Shown here piece by piece: positions 27,185 through 35,533 of a DNA stretch of 64,000 bases. The position numbers were made by a program, and so were the translations under genes. Position 1 is the first letter of the stretch. Each line of letters begins with the position of its first letter. Source of the DNA: Ideonella_A sakaiensis_A (GTDB lineage Bacteria > Pseudomonadota > Gammaproteobacteria > Burkholderiales > Burkholderiaceae_C); assembly GCF_048320135.1 (NCBI RefSeq), contig NZ_CP182947.1, positions 868,001-932,000 on the forward strand. The letters are read 5' to 3'. The notes beneath the pieces were generated by a model. The model did not search any database. It was not told the DNA's origin and saw nothing but the letters and a program-made list of their open reading frames with translations.

Positions 27185-27778
27185 ATGCCCCCGTTGCTCC
27201 CCGTCACCCAGGCCTTGCTGCTGGCCAACGTTGCGATGTTCTGCCTCAGCTTCTTCGTCGGCAACCTGCTGTTCGGGCTGTTTGCGCTGTGGCCGATCGG
27301 CGGTGGATTCATGCCCTGGCAGATCGTCAGTTACTCCTTCCTGCACGGCGGCTTCGGTCACCTGTTCTTCAACATGCTGGGCCTGTGGATGTTCGGCTCC
27401 GAGCTCGAACGCGTGTGGGGCCAGAAGCGCTACCTGCAGTTCTATTTCGCCAGCGTGCTGGCGGCCGCGGCGACCCAGCTCGCGACAGCCACGCTGTCCG
27501 GCTCGATCTACCCGACCGTCGGCGCCTCGGGCGGCCTGTTCGGGCTGCTGCTGGCATTCGGAATGACCTTCCCGAACCGGATGATCGTGCCGCTGATTCC
27601 GCCGATTCCGATGAAGGCCAAGGTTTTCGTCGCGATCTACGGCGGCCTCGAACTTTTTCTCGGCGTCACCGGAACCGTCTCCGGAGTGGCACACTTTGCA
27701 CACCTCGGCGGCATGCTCGGCGGCTATCTGATGATCCGCTACTGGCGCGGGCAGGCACCGTTCGGACGGCGCCGCTGA
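27185..27778 (+). CDS. rhomboid family intramembrane serine protease
   Basis: This 197-residue protein has about six membrane segments. The catalytic dyad is complete, with Ser115 in VGASGGLFG and His173 in AHFAHLGGMLGG. The HGGFGHLFFNM motif (residues 54-64) supplies the His/Asn that stabilise the oxyanion. It cleaves membrane proteins within the bilayer, but substrates are unknown. The start at MPPLLPVTQ gives the family-like N-terminus. Longer in-frame starts overlap the tRNA-proximal region. Confidence 0.93.
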   Translation: MPPLLPVTQALLLANVAMFCLSFFVGNLLFGLFALWPIGGGFMPWQIVSYSFLHGGFGHLFFNMLGLWMFGSELERVWGQKRYLQFYFASVLAAAATQLATATLSGSIYPTVGASGGLFGLLLAFGMTFPNRMIVPLIPPIPMKAKVFVAIYGGLELFLGVTGTVSGVAHFAHLGGMLGGYLMIRYWRGQAPFGRRR

Positions 27779-27863
27779 GGCGACCACGGCCGCTTTGCCA
27801 CCCTGCGGCGATGTCGGAATGCGGCTTGTCGCATGCTGGGGGCATCGGAGGAGTCAGCTCGCC

Positions 27864-28940
27864 ATGTCCAGCGACCGCCGCCATTTGCCGACACGCCTTG
27901 CCGCCTGGCTGCAGCGGCTCAGCGTTGCGATCGGACTGCTGGCCATTGCGAGCGCGGTCTGCGCCAGCAAACCGGCGTCCGCAGAGGACGACACCATCCT
28001 CGAGGCTTCGCCGCAGGTTCGCGCGCTGGCGCGTGCCCATTCCGCGATGGTCGGGCTGCGCAGCGTCGCGGTCGACGGTGCCGGCTCGATTCGCTCGCTC
28101 GGCCAGCACCGCATCGGATCCGGTGTATTGATCGACGATGCCGGCAGCCTGATCCTGACGATCGGCTACCTGGTCCTCGAGGCCGAGGACGTGACGGTCG
28201 AACTCGACGACGGCCGAAGTTTTCCGGCACGCGTCGTTGCCTACGATCTCGCCTCCGGATTCGGTCTGGTCGAGTCGCTGGCGCCGCTGCCGCGGCCGTC
28301 GGCACCATTCGGCCGAGCCGCCGGGATGAATCCGCATCAGCCGCTGATGATCGCCACCGGCGGCAGCGATGGCTCGCTGAGCATCGTTCGTCTCGTCTCC
28401 AGCCGGCCGTTTACCGCTTACTGGGAGTACCACATCGACGCCGCGCTGTTCACCGCGCCGCCGCGCGCCGATCACCCGGGCGCCGGCTTGTTCAATTCGG
28501 ATGGTGAACTGCTCGGCATCGGCTCGCTGCTGGTCGGCGATGCCGCCGGCCCGGGCCTGCCGCCGGTAACCGGCAACATGTTTGTTCCGATCGACCTGCT
28601 GCTGCCGATACTCGCCGAACTGCGCCGCACCGGCAGCTCCGCCGCGAGCGCGCGCGCCTGGCTCGGCATCAATTGCATCGAGGCCGACGGCATCGTCAGG
28701 CTGACCCGCATCACCAGAGACGGCCCGGCCGATGCCGCCGGACTGCGGCCAGGCGATGCCATCATCGCCGTCGACGGCACGCCGGTGCAGGCGCTGGAAA
28801 CGTTCTACAAACGCCTGTGGACGGGCGCCAGCCCGAACCGGGAAATTCGCCTCGATATTCGGCGCGATGGCCAGCTGCAGCAGATCAACGTGCAGGCCAC
28901 CGACCGACGCCACATGCTGCGCCATGCCGGGGGCATCTGA
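27864..28940 (+). CDS. HtrA/DegP-like exported protein lacking the catalytic triad (pseudoprotease) with PDZ domain
   Basis: The 358-residue protein has a signal segment (VAIGLLAIASAVCASKPASA), a trypsin-like domain (about residues 55-250) and a C-terminal PDZ domain (about 263-345, GPADAAGLRPGDAIIAVDG). Alignment by eye to HtrA motifs puts Tyr102 in place of the histidine (LILTIGYLVLEA). Gly132 replaces the aspartate (YDLASGFGLVE), and Ala207 replaces the serine (HPGAGLFNSDGELLGIG, where HtrA has GNSGGP). The fold-defining glycines remain and no frameshift is seen. It is therefore probably a binding or chaperone-type paralogue. A GGAGGAG site precedes the ATG. Confidence 0.85.
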   Translation: MSSDRRHLPTRLAAWLQRLSVAIGLLAIASAVCASKPASAEDDTILEASPQVRALARAHSAMVGLRSVAVDGAGSIRSLGQHRIGSGVLIDDAGSLILTIGYLVLEAEDVTVELDDGRSFPARVVAYDLASGFGLVESLAPLPRPSAPFGRAAGMNPHQPLMIATGGSDGSLSIVRLVSSRPFTAYWEYHIDAALFTAPPRADHPGAGLFNSDGELLGIGSLLVGDAAGPGLPPVTGNMFVPIDLLLPILAELRRTGSSAASARAWLGINCIEADGIVRLTRITRDGPADAAGLRPGDAIIAVDGTPVQALETFYKRLWTGASPNREIRLDIRRDGQLQQINVQATDRRHMLRHAGGI

Positions 28941-28976
28941 GCGCCGCAGTTTGCGTCGGCAGCAGAGGCGACGCGC

Positions 28977-29876
28977 TCACAAGCCGTCGCGCACCGTCGG
29001 ATAACGCAGCCGCAGGCCGAGCTCGAGTTTCATCCGCGCATTGACGAGGCGGCGCGACTCGCTCATGAAACTCAGCGCCATCGGCGACACCTGCTCGCGC
29101 AGTTCGGCGCGGCCAAGCCGCGGCGGCCGCGGCAAGCCGCACCGATCGGCGGCGAGGTCGAAATAGTCGCCCATCGCGAGCTCGCTGTCGTCGCAGACAT
29201 TGATCGCACGCTGCGGCGAACCGAAGCGCAATGCCGCGACACAGGCCCGCGCCAGATCGTCGGCATGGATGTGGTTGGTGTAGACGTCCTCGTCGGCGCG
29301 CAGCACCGGCGTGCCGCGCTCGAGCCGCTCACGCGGATGGCCGCCGGCCCGGTCGCGGGCATAAATGCCAGGGATGCGCAGCAGCACGGTGCGCACGCCG
29401 AATCGGGCGCCGAAGTGGCGCAGTTGCCGTTCGGCATCGGCGCGGCGCCGCGCACGTGCCGTCGACGGTGCGACAGGCCGGGTTTCGCTGACCTGCGCGC
29501 CGGCGGCATCGCCGTAGACGCCACTGGTGCTGGCATAAACGAGGGTCTGCACGCGCTGCCGTCGGGACAACGCCTGCAGCAGGTGGCGGGTGCGGGTATC
29601 AGCGTCGCCGACTGGCGGCGGCGGTGCAAGGTGCAGCACCGCATCGGCAAGGCCCGCCAGTCGCGACAGCGTCGCCGGGTGGTCGAAGTTGCCGAGCAGT
29701 GGCACCGCGCCAGCGGCACGCAGCAGTGGCAGCCGCTGTGGATCCGAACTGAGCGCCAGCACCCGGTAGCGGTCGCGGTCGCGCAGCAGCTGCAGCACGC
29801 GCAGTCCGATGTCGCCGCAACCGACGATCAGCAGCGTCGGGCGGCGCAGGCGTCGGGTCGGGGGAACAGAAACCAT
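28977..29876 (-). CDS. NAD(P)-dependent SDR/epimerase-like oxidoreductase (YeeZ-like)
   Basis: The 299-residue protein has a Rossmann loop near its N-terminus (LLIVGCGDIGLRVLQLL). An extended-SDR-type active site follows (LVYASTSGVYGD, although the YxxxK lysine is not in the classical place) and then VLLRIPGIYARDRAGGHPRER. The pattern fits the YeeZ/SDR_a4-like group of uncharacterised nucleoside-sugar epimerase relatives. An in-frame TTG at 29894 could extend it by six residues. It is divergent from the ferredoxin reductase gene. Confidence 0.85.
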   Translation of the reverse strand: MVSVPPTRRLRRPTLLIVGCGDIGLRVLQLLRDRDRYRVLALSSDPQRLPLLRAAGAVPLLGNFDHPATLSRLAGLADAVLHLAPPPPVGDADTRTRHLLQALSRRQRVQTLVYASTSGVYGDAAGAQVSETRPVAPSTARARRRADAERQLRHFGARFGVRTVLLRIPGIYARDRAGGHPRERLERGTPVLRADEDVYTNHIHADDLARACVAALRFGSPQRAINVCDDSELAMGDYFDLAADRCGLPRPPRLGRAELREQVSPMALSFMSESRRLVNARMKLELGLRLRYPTVRDGL

Positions 29877-30042
29877 CGTTGCAACACAAACCAATCAAGG
29901 GGAACCGTCGGCGGCGCCGGGGGTCGATCAGGCCATCGGTCGGAAAAGCCGGCGCATCCGCGGCGGCCGGGCAAAATCAGGCGTCGAGTGTATGCACCGC
30001 AGCCGCTGTCGCCGGTCGGCAGCCCATCCGCGAAAGAAATCA

Positions 30043-31101
30043 ATGAGTTTTACCGTCACTGTCCAACCCAGCGGCCGCAGTTTCGAAGTCGACCGCGACG
30101 AGCCGGTGCTGCTGGCGGCGATTCGCCAGGGCATCGGCCTGCCCTATGGCTGCAAGGACGGCGCCTGCGGCTCGTGCAAATGCCGCCTGCTCGAGGGCCG
30201 GGTGATCCACGGAGCCCACCAGAGCAAGGCGCTGAGCAGCGAGGAAGAAGATGCCGGGCTGATGCTGACCTGCCGTGCCGCAGCACAGACCGACCTGGTG
30301 ATCGAGGCGCGCACCGTGCCCGGGCTCGGCGAATTCCCGGTGCGCAAGCTGCCGACGCGGGTCAGCCGGATCGACCGCCCCACACCCGACGTGGCGGTGC
30401 TGACGATGCAGCTGCCGGCCAATGATTCCTTCATGTACAAGGCCGGCCAGTATGTCGAATTCATCCTGAAGGACGGCGACCGGCGGAGTTACTCGATCGC
30501 CAATGCACCGCACCGCCAGCGCGAGCTGATCGGCAACGAGCAGCCGGCGATCGAACTGCATATCCGCCACATGCCGGGCGGCAAATTCACCGACCATGTC
30601 TTCAGCGCGATGAAGCCGCGCGACATCCTGCGCATCGAAGGCCCGTTCGGCAGCTTCTTCCTGCGCGAGGACAGCACCCGGCCGCTGGTGCTGCTGGCCT
30701 CGGGAACCGGCTTTGCGCCGCTGAAGGCGCTGATCGAGCAGATGGAACACAAGGGGATGACGCAGCCTACCGTGCTGTACTGGGGTTGCCGCAGCCGCGC
30801 CGATCTGTACCAGCACGAGTGGGCCGAAGCGGCGCAGGCGCGGCTGCCGCACCTGCGCTACATCCCGGTGCTGTCGGACGCGAAGCCGGGAGACTCATGG
30901 ACCGGCCGCACCGGCTTCGTCCACCGCGCGGTGATGCAGGACCTGCCGGACCTGTCGGGCCACGAGGTTTATGCCTGCGGTGCGCCGGTAATGGTCGACT
31001 CGGCACAGGTCGATTTCGTGCAGCGCTGCGGCTTGCCGGAGACAGCGTTTTATGCCGATGCGTTCACGTCGGAAGCGGACAAACATGGGCCGGTCGCGTA
31101 G
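30043..31101 (+). CDS. CDP-6-deoxyglucoseen reductase-like [2Fe-2S] ferredoxin reductase (AscD/DdhD type)
   Basis: In this 352-residue flavoprotein, an N-terminal plant-type ferredoxin domain has ligands Cys37, Cys42, Cys45 and Cys77 (YGCKDGACGSC...LTCRA). The FAD domain follows (RRSYSIANAP) and then the NAD domain (LVLLASGTGFAPLKAL, YACGAPVMVD). The same layout occurs in phenol hydroxylase and methane monooxygenase reductases. Betaproteobacterial genomes often carry this stand-alone form annotated as CDP-6-deoxy-delta-3,4-glucoseen reductase. No deoxysugar genes are nearby, so the physiological acceptor is unknown. Confidence 0.88.
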   Translation: MSFTVTVQPSGRSFEVDRDEPVLLAAIRQGIGLPYGCKDGACGSCKCRLLEGRVIHGAHQSKALSSEEEDAGLMLTCRAAAQTDLVIEARTVPGLGEFPVRKLPTRVSRIDRPTPDVAVLTMQLPANDSFMYKAGQYVEFILKDGDRRSYSIANAPHRQRELIGNEQPAIELHIRHMPGGKFTDHVFSAMKPRDILRIEGPFGSFFLREDSTRPLVLLASGTGFAPLKALIEQMEHKGMTQPTVLYWGCRSRADLYQHEWAEAAQARLPHLRYIPVLSDAKPGDSWTGRTGFVHRAVMQDLPDLSGHEVYACGAPVMVDSAQVDFVQRCGLPETAFYADAFTSEADKHGPVA

Positions 31102-31215
31102 CGGTTACGAGGCCTGGCCGCTCGATCGGCTGTCGCCGGTGAAAGAACTTTTTGCCTCATTCGACACAGACAGGACAGGCCGCAGCAGCACGCGGCCGGA
31201 ATGATTGGAGACGAC

Positions 31216-31719
31216 ATGATGAGCAGACGCAATCTGGTGGGCTTTCTTTCCGCACTCGGGCTCGCGCCGACGCTGCGCGCCGCGACGACCGCGGCCCAGG
31301 GCCGGGAACCCGATCTGCCGGCGGGGCAGCGCATCGAGCGCAGCGATGCCGAATGGAAAAAGCTGCTGACGCCTGAGCAATACCGGATATTGCGCCAGGA
31401 AGGTACCGAGCGCCCGTTCAGCAGCCCGCTGAACGACGAGAAGCGGCGCGGGCGCTATGTCTGTGCCGGCTGCCAGTTGCCGCTGTTCACCTCCGAAATG
31501 AAATTCGACAGCGGCACCGGCTGGCCGAGTTTCTACACGACGCTGCCAAATGCCGTTGGTACCAGCACCGATTTCAAGATGCTGTTGCCGCGCACCGAAT
31601 ACCACTGCGCGCGCTGCGGGGGCCATCAGGGCCATGTCTTCAGTGACGGCCCGGCGCCGACCGGCAAGCGTTATTGCAACAACGGCGTGGCACTGGCCTT
31701 CGTGCCGGCATCGTCATGA
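31216..31719 (+). CDS. msrB: peptide-methionine (R)-S-oxide reductase, Tat-exported
   Basis: This 167-residue protein has a twin-arginine signal (MMSRRNLVGFLSALGLAPTL). The MsrB domain follows with zinc ligands Cys83, Cys86, Cys131 and Cys134 (CAGC, CARC). Other landmarks are FDSGTGWPSFY and catalytic Cys154 in KRYCNNGVALAF. It reduces methionine-R-sulfoxide in proteins, here on the periplasmic side. GGAG at 31206-31209 selects this start over an ATG five codons upstream. Its stop overlaps the msrA start (ATGA). Confidence 0.94.
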   Translation: MMSRRNLVGFLSALGLAPTLRAATTAAQGREPDLPAGQRIERSDAEWKKLLTPEQYRILRQEGTERPFSSPLNDEKRRGRYVCAGCQLPLFTSEMKFDSGTGWPSFYTTLPNAVGTSTDFKMLLPRTEYHCARCGGHQGHVFSDGPAPTGKRYCNNGVALAFVPASS

Positions 31720-32369
31720 CCCGCACCCGCCGTCTGGCCGCCGTGGTCGCGGCAATCGGCCTGCTCGGCATCGCCGGCTGCTCGAAGGCGCAAGTCGAAG
31801 TCCGCCCGGCACTGAAAGTCACCGCGCCTGAAAACACCGCGCGGGCGATTTTTGCCGGTGGCTGCTTCTGGTGCGTCGAGGCCGACTACGACAAGGTCAA
31901 GGGGGTGCTGTCGACGACTTCCGGTTATATCGACGGCAAGACCGAAAACCCGACCTACGAACAGGTGGCGTCGAAACGCACCGGCCATGCCGAGGCGGTC
32001 GAAATCGTCTATGACCCGTCGGTCGTCAGCTACAAGGCGCTGGTCGATCATTTCTGGTACACGATCGACCCGACGACGAAGGACCGCCAGTTCTGCGACA
32101 GCGGCTCGCCGTACCGCACCGCGATTTATCCGGTCGACCAGGCCCAGCTCGCCGAAGCCCAGGCATCGAAGGCGCGCATCGAGCAGAGCAAGCCGTTCAA
32201 GGAGCCGATCGTCACCGAGATCAAGCTGGCCGGCACCTTCTACCCGGCCGAGGGTTATCACCAGGACTATTACCTGAAGAACCCGATCCGCTACAACTAC
32301 TACCGCACGAGTTGCGGCCGCGACCAGCGGCTGAAGCAGTTGTGGGGTGAAAAGGCGGCGGTTCACTGA
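31716..32369 (+). CDS. msrA: peptide-methionine (S)-S-oxide reductase, lipoprotein
   Basis: This 217-residue protein has a lipoprotein signal ending in LLGIAGC (Cys22) and catalytic Cys50 in FAGGCFWCVEADYDKVKGV. It has GYIDGKTENPTYEQV and GHAEAVEIVYDP, the substrate-binding part of MsrA. Recycling may use Cys303-like C-terminal cysteines (YYRTSCGRDQ). Together with MsrB it should repair both sulfoxide isomers in the envelope. The operon is translationally coupled. Its stop lies within a palindrome shared with yedK. Confidence 0.94.
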   Translation: MTRTRRLAAVVAAIGLLGIAGCSKAQVEVRPALKVTAPENTARAIFAGGCFWCVEADYDKVKGVLSTTSGYIDGKTENPTYEQVASKRTGHAEAVEIVYDPSVVSYKALVDHFWYTIDPTTKDRQFCDSGSPYRTAIYPVDQAQLAEAQASKARIEQSKPFKEPIVTEIKLAGTFYPAEGYHQDYYLKNPIRYNYYRTSCGRDQRLKQLWGEKAAVH

Positions 32370-32387
32370 GCGCGCGGCCGCGCTCAG
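32366..32387. terminator. hairpin spanning the stop codons of msrA and yedK
   Basis: The arms CTGAGCGCG (32366-32374) and CGCGCTCAG (32379-32387) pair perfectly around CGGC. The msrA stop (32367-32369) and the yedK stop (32384-32386) are symmetric parts of the two arms. No T-tract follows, so termination is only plausible. Confidence 0.45.
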
Positions 32388-33052
32388 AACAAGCGCGGCG
32401 CCACCTCCTCGTCGGCCGGCCCGGCATCGAAGCTTTCGGCCGGTGTCAGCTTCAGCAGCCGTTCGGCCTGATCGACGCTGCCGCCCATCCAGGCCTGGGC
32501 ATCGCCATCGGCGACCGGAATCACGCTGCGCTTGTCCTGTTGATCGGGGCCGAGCCGCGGATCGGGTTTGTGCATCCGGCTCATCAGCGGATGGGCATCG
32601 GCGTTAAGCGTCAGCATCGTAAAACTCTCGACGATTTCCCCGCTCGCCTTGTCGACCCAGCGGTTCCACAGGCCAGCCAGCATCCACGGATGGCCATCGG
32701 CGCGGCGGAATCGCCACCATTGGTTGCGCCCGCTTTCCCAGCACGGCTCGTCGAACGACTCGGCGGGAATCAGGCAGCGCTGGCCACGCGCCCACGGCTG
32801 CTTGTAGCTTGCCTTCACGGCGAGCTCCTCGGCGCGCGCATTGTTCGTCGAATAAGGCAGCTTGGCGGTCTTGGCAAACCACGGCACCAGCCCCCATTGG
32901 CCGACGACGACCTCGACCTCGCGCTCGCGGTCGAGGCGGACAAACGGCCCCGGCGAGCGCGGGAAGATCGGCCCCGGCGGGTAGTTGACGATCGCCCGGC
33001 CAAGCCGCTGCGCAAGCTCCTCGGCACGCGGCGGGGTATATCGATTGCACAT
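32384..33052 (-). CDS. yedK: SOS response-associated peptidase family protein YedK (HMCES-like)
   Basis: The 222-residue protein begins MCNRYTPP, with Cys2 being the residue that forms a covalent thiazolidine with abasic DNA sites. Other SRAP landmarks are GLVPWFAKTAKLPYSTNNARAE split at N-A-R, RCLIPAESFDEPCWE, FTMLTLNADAHPLMSRMHK and RSVIPV. YedK/HMCES shields abasic sites in single-stranded DNA. No LexA site is visible upstream here. It is convergent with msrA. Confidence 0.94.
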   Translation of the reverse strand: MCNRYTPPRAEELAQRLGRAIVNYPPGPIFPRSPGPFVRLDREREVEVVVGQWGLVPWFAKTAKLPYSTNNARAEELAVKASYKQPWARGQRCLIPAESFDEPCWESGRNQWWRFRRADGHPWMLAGLWNRWVDKASGEIVESFTMLTLNADAHPLMSRMHKPDPRLGPDQQDKRSVIPVADGDAQAWMGGSVDQAERLLKLTPAESFDAGPADEEVAPRLF

Positions 33053-33163
33053 CGCTGCAATGTAGCGTGAACGACTACACAGAACGGGGGATGTCTGGCA
33101 GCGCGGAATGTCCTAAGGTGGACGAATGCAATCTGCAGTGCCGCCAGCCGACCGGAGACCGCG

Positions 33164-33385
33164 ATGTGGTTCAAGTTTGCCGACCGTTGCCGCGCCGCGA
33201 TGACACCGGCGCAATCCACCTCCGCCGCCACCGCCTGGCGCTGGCGCTTCTTCGATCCGCGCACCGGTGAGCAGGTGATGTTGTCCGAGCCACTGACCGC
33301 CGAGCAGGTGCGTGCAATCAATCCACTCGCGGAGTTGATTCCGGGCTCGCGGGTGGTATCAGAGGGCGACTGGACGGGACGCTGA
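33164..33385 (+). CDS. small hypothetical protein
   Basis: This 73-residue open frame starts MWFKFADRCR behind a good ribosome-binding site (CGGAGACCGCG). It is rich in Trp, Arg and Ala in its first half and ends ELIPGSRVVSEGDWTGR. No signal peptide, membrane segment or known motif is seen. Codon use is like that of neighbouring genes. It is transcribed away from yedK. Confidence 0.5.
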   Translation: MWFKFADRCRAAMTPAQSTSAATAWRWRFFDPRTGEQVMLSEPLTAEQVRAINPLAELIPGSRVVSEGDWTGR

Positions 33386-33484
33386 TTGCTGCGTCGCCTG
33401 AGTGCTCCCCGACGCTGGTGCGCCGCCGACGCCCGTCGAAAATCGACCAGCGCCGCGGCGCAATTGAATCAGCTCAGGGATGGC

Positions 33485-34285
33485 TCACTTCACCTTCGGC
33501 AACTTGATCTTGTTGCGCTTGACCGGTGCTGCCGCGCCAGTCAGGATCTGGATCACCGATTCGGCGACGACCTTGTTTTTCGCCGGATCGATCGCCCGGA
33601 GAAAAACGACGTAGTTGCCGTCACCCGCCGGGTTGAACGATGCAAGACTGGTGCCGATGTTGTTGAAGAACTCGTAGTTCCACGAATTCTGTGCGACGTT
33701 GAACGTACCCAGATTGGCGAGATAGGTCGGAGGATCGACATCCTCGATGCCCGCGCCGTTGCCGGTTGCATTGGTGCCCAAGCTGTGGTCCCAGGCCGGC
33801 GGGACAGCATTCGGCGTGATCGGATCGAACAACGTGAAATCGGTCCCCGGGCCCGGGTCGGCATCCATGCCCAACTGATAGACGAAATCATCGAGCTTGT
33901 TGCCGGTGCCACCGGCGTAATCGGTATTGACCGACCAGTCGAAACTCCACTTCGGCGTATTCAAACACAGCGGAAATGGCGCAAAGCCGAACCCTGGACA
34001 GGCATCACCTGCCGGATAGCTGTAGGTGCCATCCCCGTTGTCACCGTTTTCGACCGGGGCCGGGAATCGCGTCTTGCCACGCAAGCCCACCTCGACGCCT
34101 TGGTGCCGGTCCACTGTGAACCCGCCGTTTGAATTGCCGCTACCGAAAATCGCATCCGGCGTCACGAGATCACTGAAGGTGTTGTCCTTGTCCTTGTGCT
34201 TGTCGCCCGCATGAGCTGTTGTCATCGCAGCAGCCAGCGTAAACGCAATGCCGGTGGCCAGTGAAAGTCTTGTTGTCCTGCGCAT
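33485..34285 (-). CDS. secreted protein of unknown function
   Basis: The 266-residue protein has a clear signal peptide (SLATGIAFTLAAAMTTAHA). The mature chain is acidic, Asn/Gly/Asp-rich and aromatic (KWSFDWSVNTDYAGGTGNKL, TFNVAQNSWNYEFFNN). It ends in a basic tail (VKRNKIKLPKVK). The WNYEFFN and FLRAID-type strands recall the beta-sandwich part of some exosortase-linked secreted proteins, but no PEP-CTERM anchor is present. It is probably periplasmic or extracellular. An AGGAGG-type ribosome site (GGGAGGAAC) precedes the start. Confidence 0.7.
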   Translation of the reverse strand: MRRTTRLSLATGIAFTLAAAMTTAHAGDKHKDKDNTFSDLVTPDAIFGSGNSNGGFTVDRHQGVEVGLRGKTRFPAPVENGDNGDGTYSYPAGDACPGFGFAPFPLCLNTPKWSFDWSVNTDYAGGTGNKLDDFVYQLGMDADPGPGTDFTLFDPITPNAVPPAWDHSLGTNATGNGAGIEDVDPPTYLANLGTFNVAQNSWNYEFFNNIGTSLASFNPAGDGNYVVFLRAIDPAKNKVVAESVIQILTGAAAPVKRNKIKLPKVK

Positions 34286-34485
34286 TTGTTCCTCCCGTCG
34301 TTGAACACAACCCCCCGATGGCCGCCATCAGCAGACACCCTGTTCACCCCCCTCACCTGGGGGGATCTGCGACGACCGTAAGACGAATTTGTTACAAAGT
34401 CAACCATTGACCGAGACCCGCGATCGGTGTTGCAACCTTCGCTGACGAGGCGATACTGAGCCATGCAAACCCGGGCCCTCGCGCG

Positions 34486-35472
34486 ATGTCCGCCCCCCTA
34501 CCACCGATCGACGACCCAGCCGCACCGCCGGCGGTGCGCACCGAGATGGCGGCGCTGCGTGCGGCGCTCGACGAGGCGATTCCGCGCAAGCGGATGTTGC
34601 GCCGCAACCTGCTGGTCGCCACCTGGAACATCAAGGATTTCGGTTCGCTGACCGAACGCTGGACGGCCGGCAGCAGCGACAGTCCGAAACGCGATTTCCG
34701 TGCGCTGTGGGCAATCGCCGAGCTGATCTCGCGCTTCGACGTCGTTGCAGTGCAGGAACTGACCGGCAACCTGCGGGCGCTGCGCACGCTGATGAAGACG
34801 CTGGGGCCGCGCTGGAGTTTTCTGATGACCGACGTGACCCGCGGTGCGGCAGGCGGCGGCGAGCGCATGGCCTTCATCTTCGACAGCGCGCGCGCCGAAC
34901 TGTCGGGACTGGCCGGCGAACTGGTGGTGCCTCGAGAACGCCTTGACGAGATCGGTCCCGACGCATTGCGCCGGCAGTTCGCGCGCACGCCGTATGCGGT
35001 CAGCTTCCAGGCCGGCGATGCGACGGTGCTGCTGGTCACGCTGCATGTCCTGTACGGGGACAGCGCAGCCGAGCGGTTGCCCGAACTGCGCGCCATCGCC
35101 GACTGGATGGCCGACTGGGCGCGGCAGGCGAATCGCTGGCACCACAATCTCGTCGTCCTCGGCGACTTCAACATCGACCGCCGTGGCGATCCGCTGTGGC
35201 AGGCCTTTACTTCGTCAGGGCTGACGGTGCCACCGGCGCTCGATACGGTGCGGCGCTCGATCTTTGCCGACCCGGACCAGCCGCAACTCGGCAAGTTCTA
35301 TGACCAGATCGCCTGGTTCGGCGAAGGCTCCGCGCGGCTGATCAATCTCGAGCCGCTTGCCGCCGGCAGCTTCGACTTCGTGCCGCACCTGTATCGCGAC
35401 CTTGAGATGACGCGGGCGAGCCTGCAGTACCGGATCTCGGACCACTACCCGCTGTGGGTCGAGTTCGGCTGA
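34486..35472 (+). CDS. endonuclease/exonuclease/phosphatase (EEP) superfamily protein
   Basis: The 328-residue protein has the EEP metal-phosphoesterase signatures: LLVATWNIKDFGS (Asn), VVAVQELTG (metal-binding Glu), NLVVLGDFNIDRRGD (Asp/Asn pair) and QYRISDHYPLWVEF (terminal Asp-His). No signal peptide is obvious. The substrate could be DNA or a phosphoester and cannot be chosen from sequence. It starts 200 bases from the divergent secreted-protein gene and ends 61 bases before the phospholipase D gene. Confidence 0.87.
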   Translation: MSAPLPPIDDPAAPPAVRTEMAALRAALDEAIPRKRMLRRNLLVATWNIKDFGSLTERWTAGSSDSPKRDFRALWAIAELISRFDVVAVQELTGNLRALRTLMKTLGPRWSFLMTDVTRGAAGGGERMAFIFDSARAELSGLAGELVVPRERLDEIGPDALRRQFARTPYAVSFQAGDATVLLVTLHVLYGDSAAERLPELRAIADWMADWARQANRWHHNLVVLGDFNIDRRGDPLWQAFTSSGLTVPPALDTVRRSIFADPDQPQLGKFYDQIAWFGEGSARLINLEPLAAGSFDFVPHLYRDLEMTRASLQYRISDHYPLWVEFG

Positions 35473-35533
35473 GGCGGGCAGGCAAGCCGCTCCGCTTACC
35501 ATCGGAGCCTTCTTTACTCGCGCGCCGCACCAC

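Noticed and set aside
28977..29894. TTG start at 29894 for the SDR gene
   Set aside because: It adds six residues without a better ribosome site. The ATG at 29876 is adequate.
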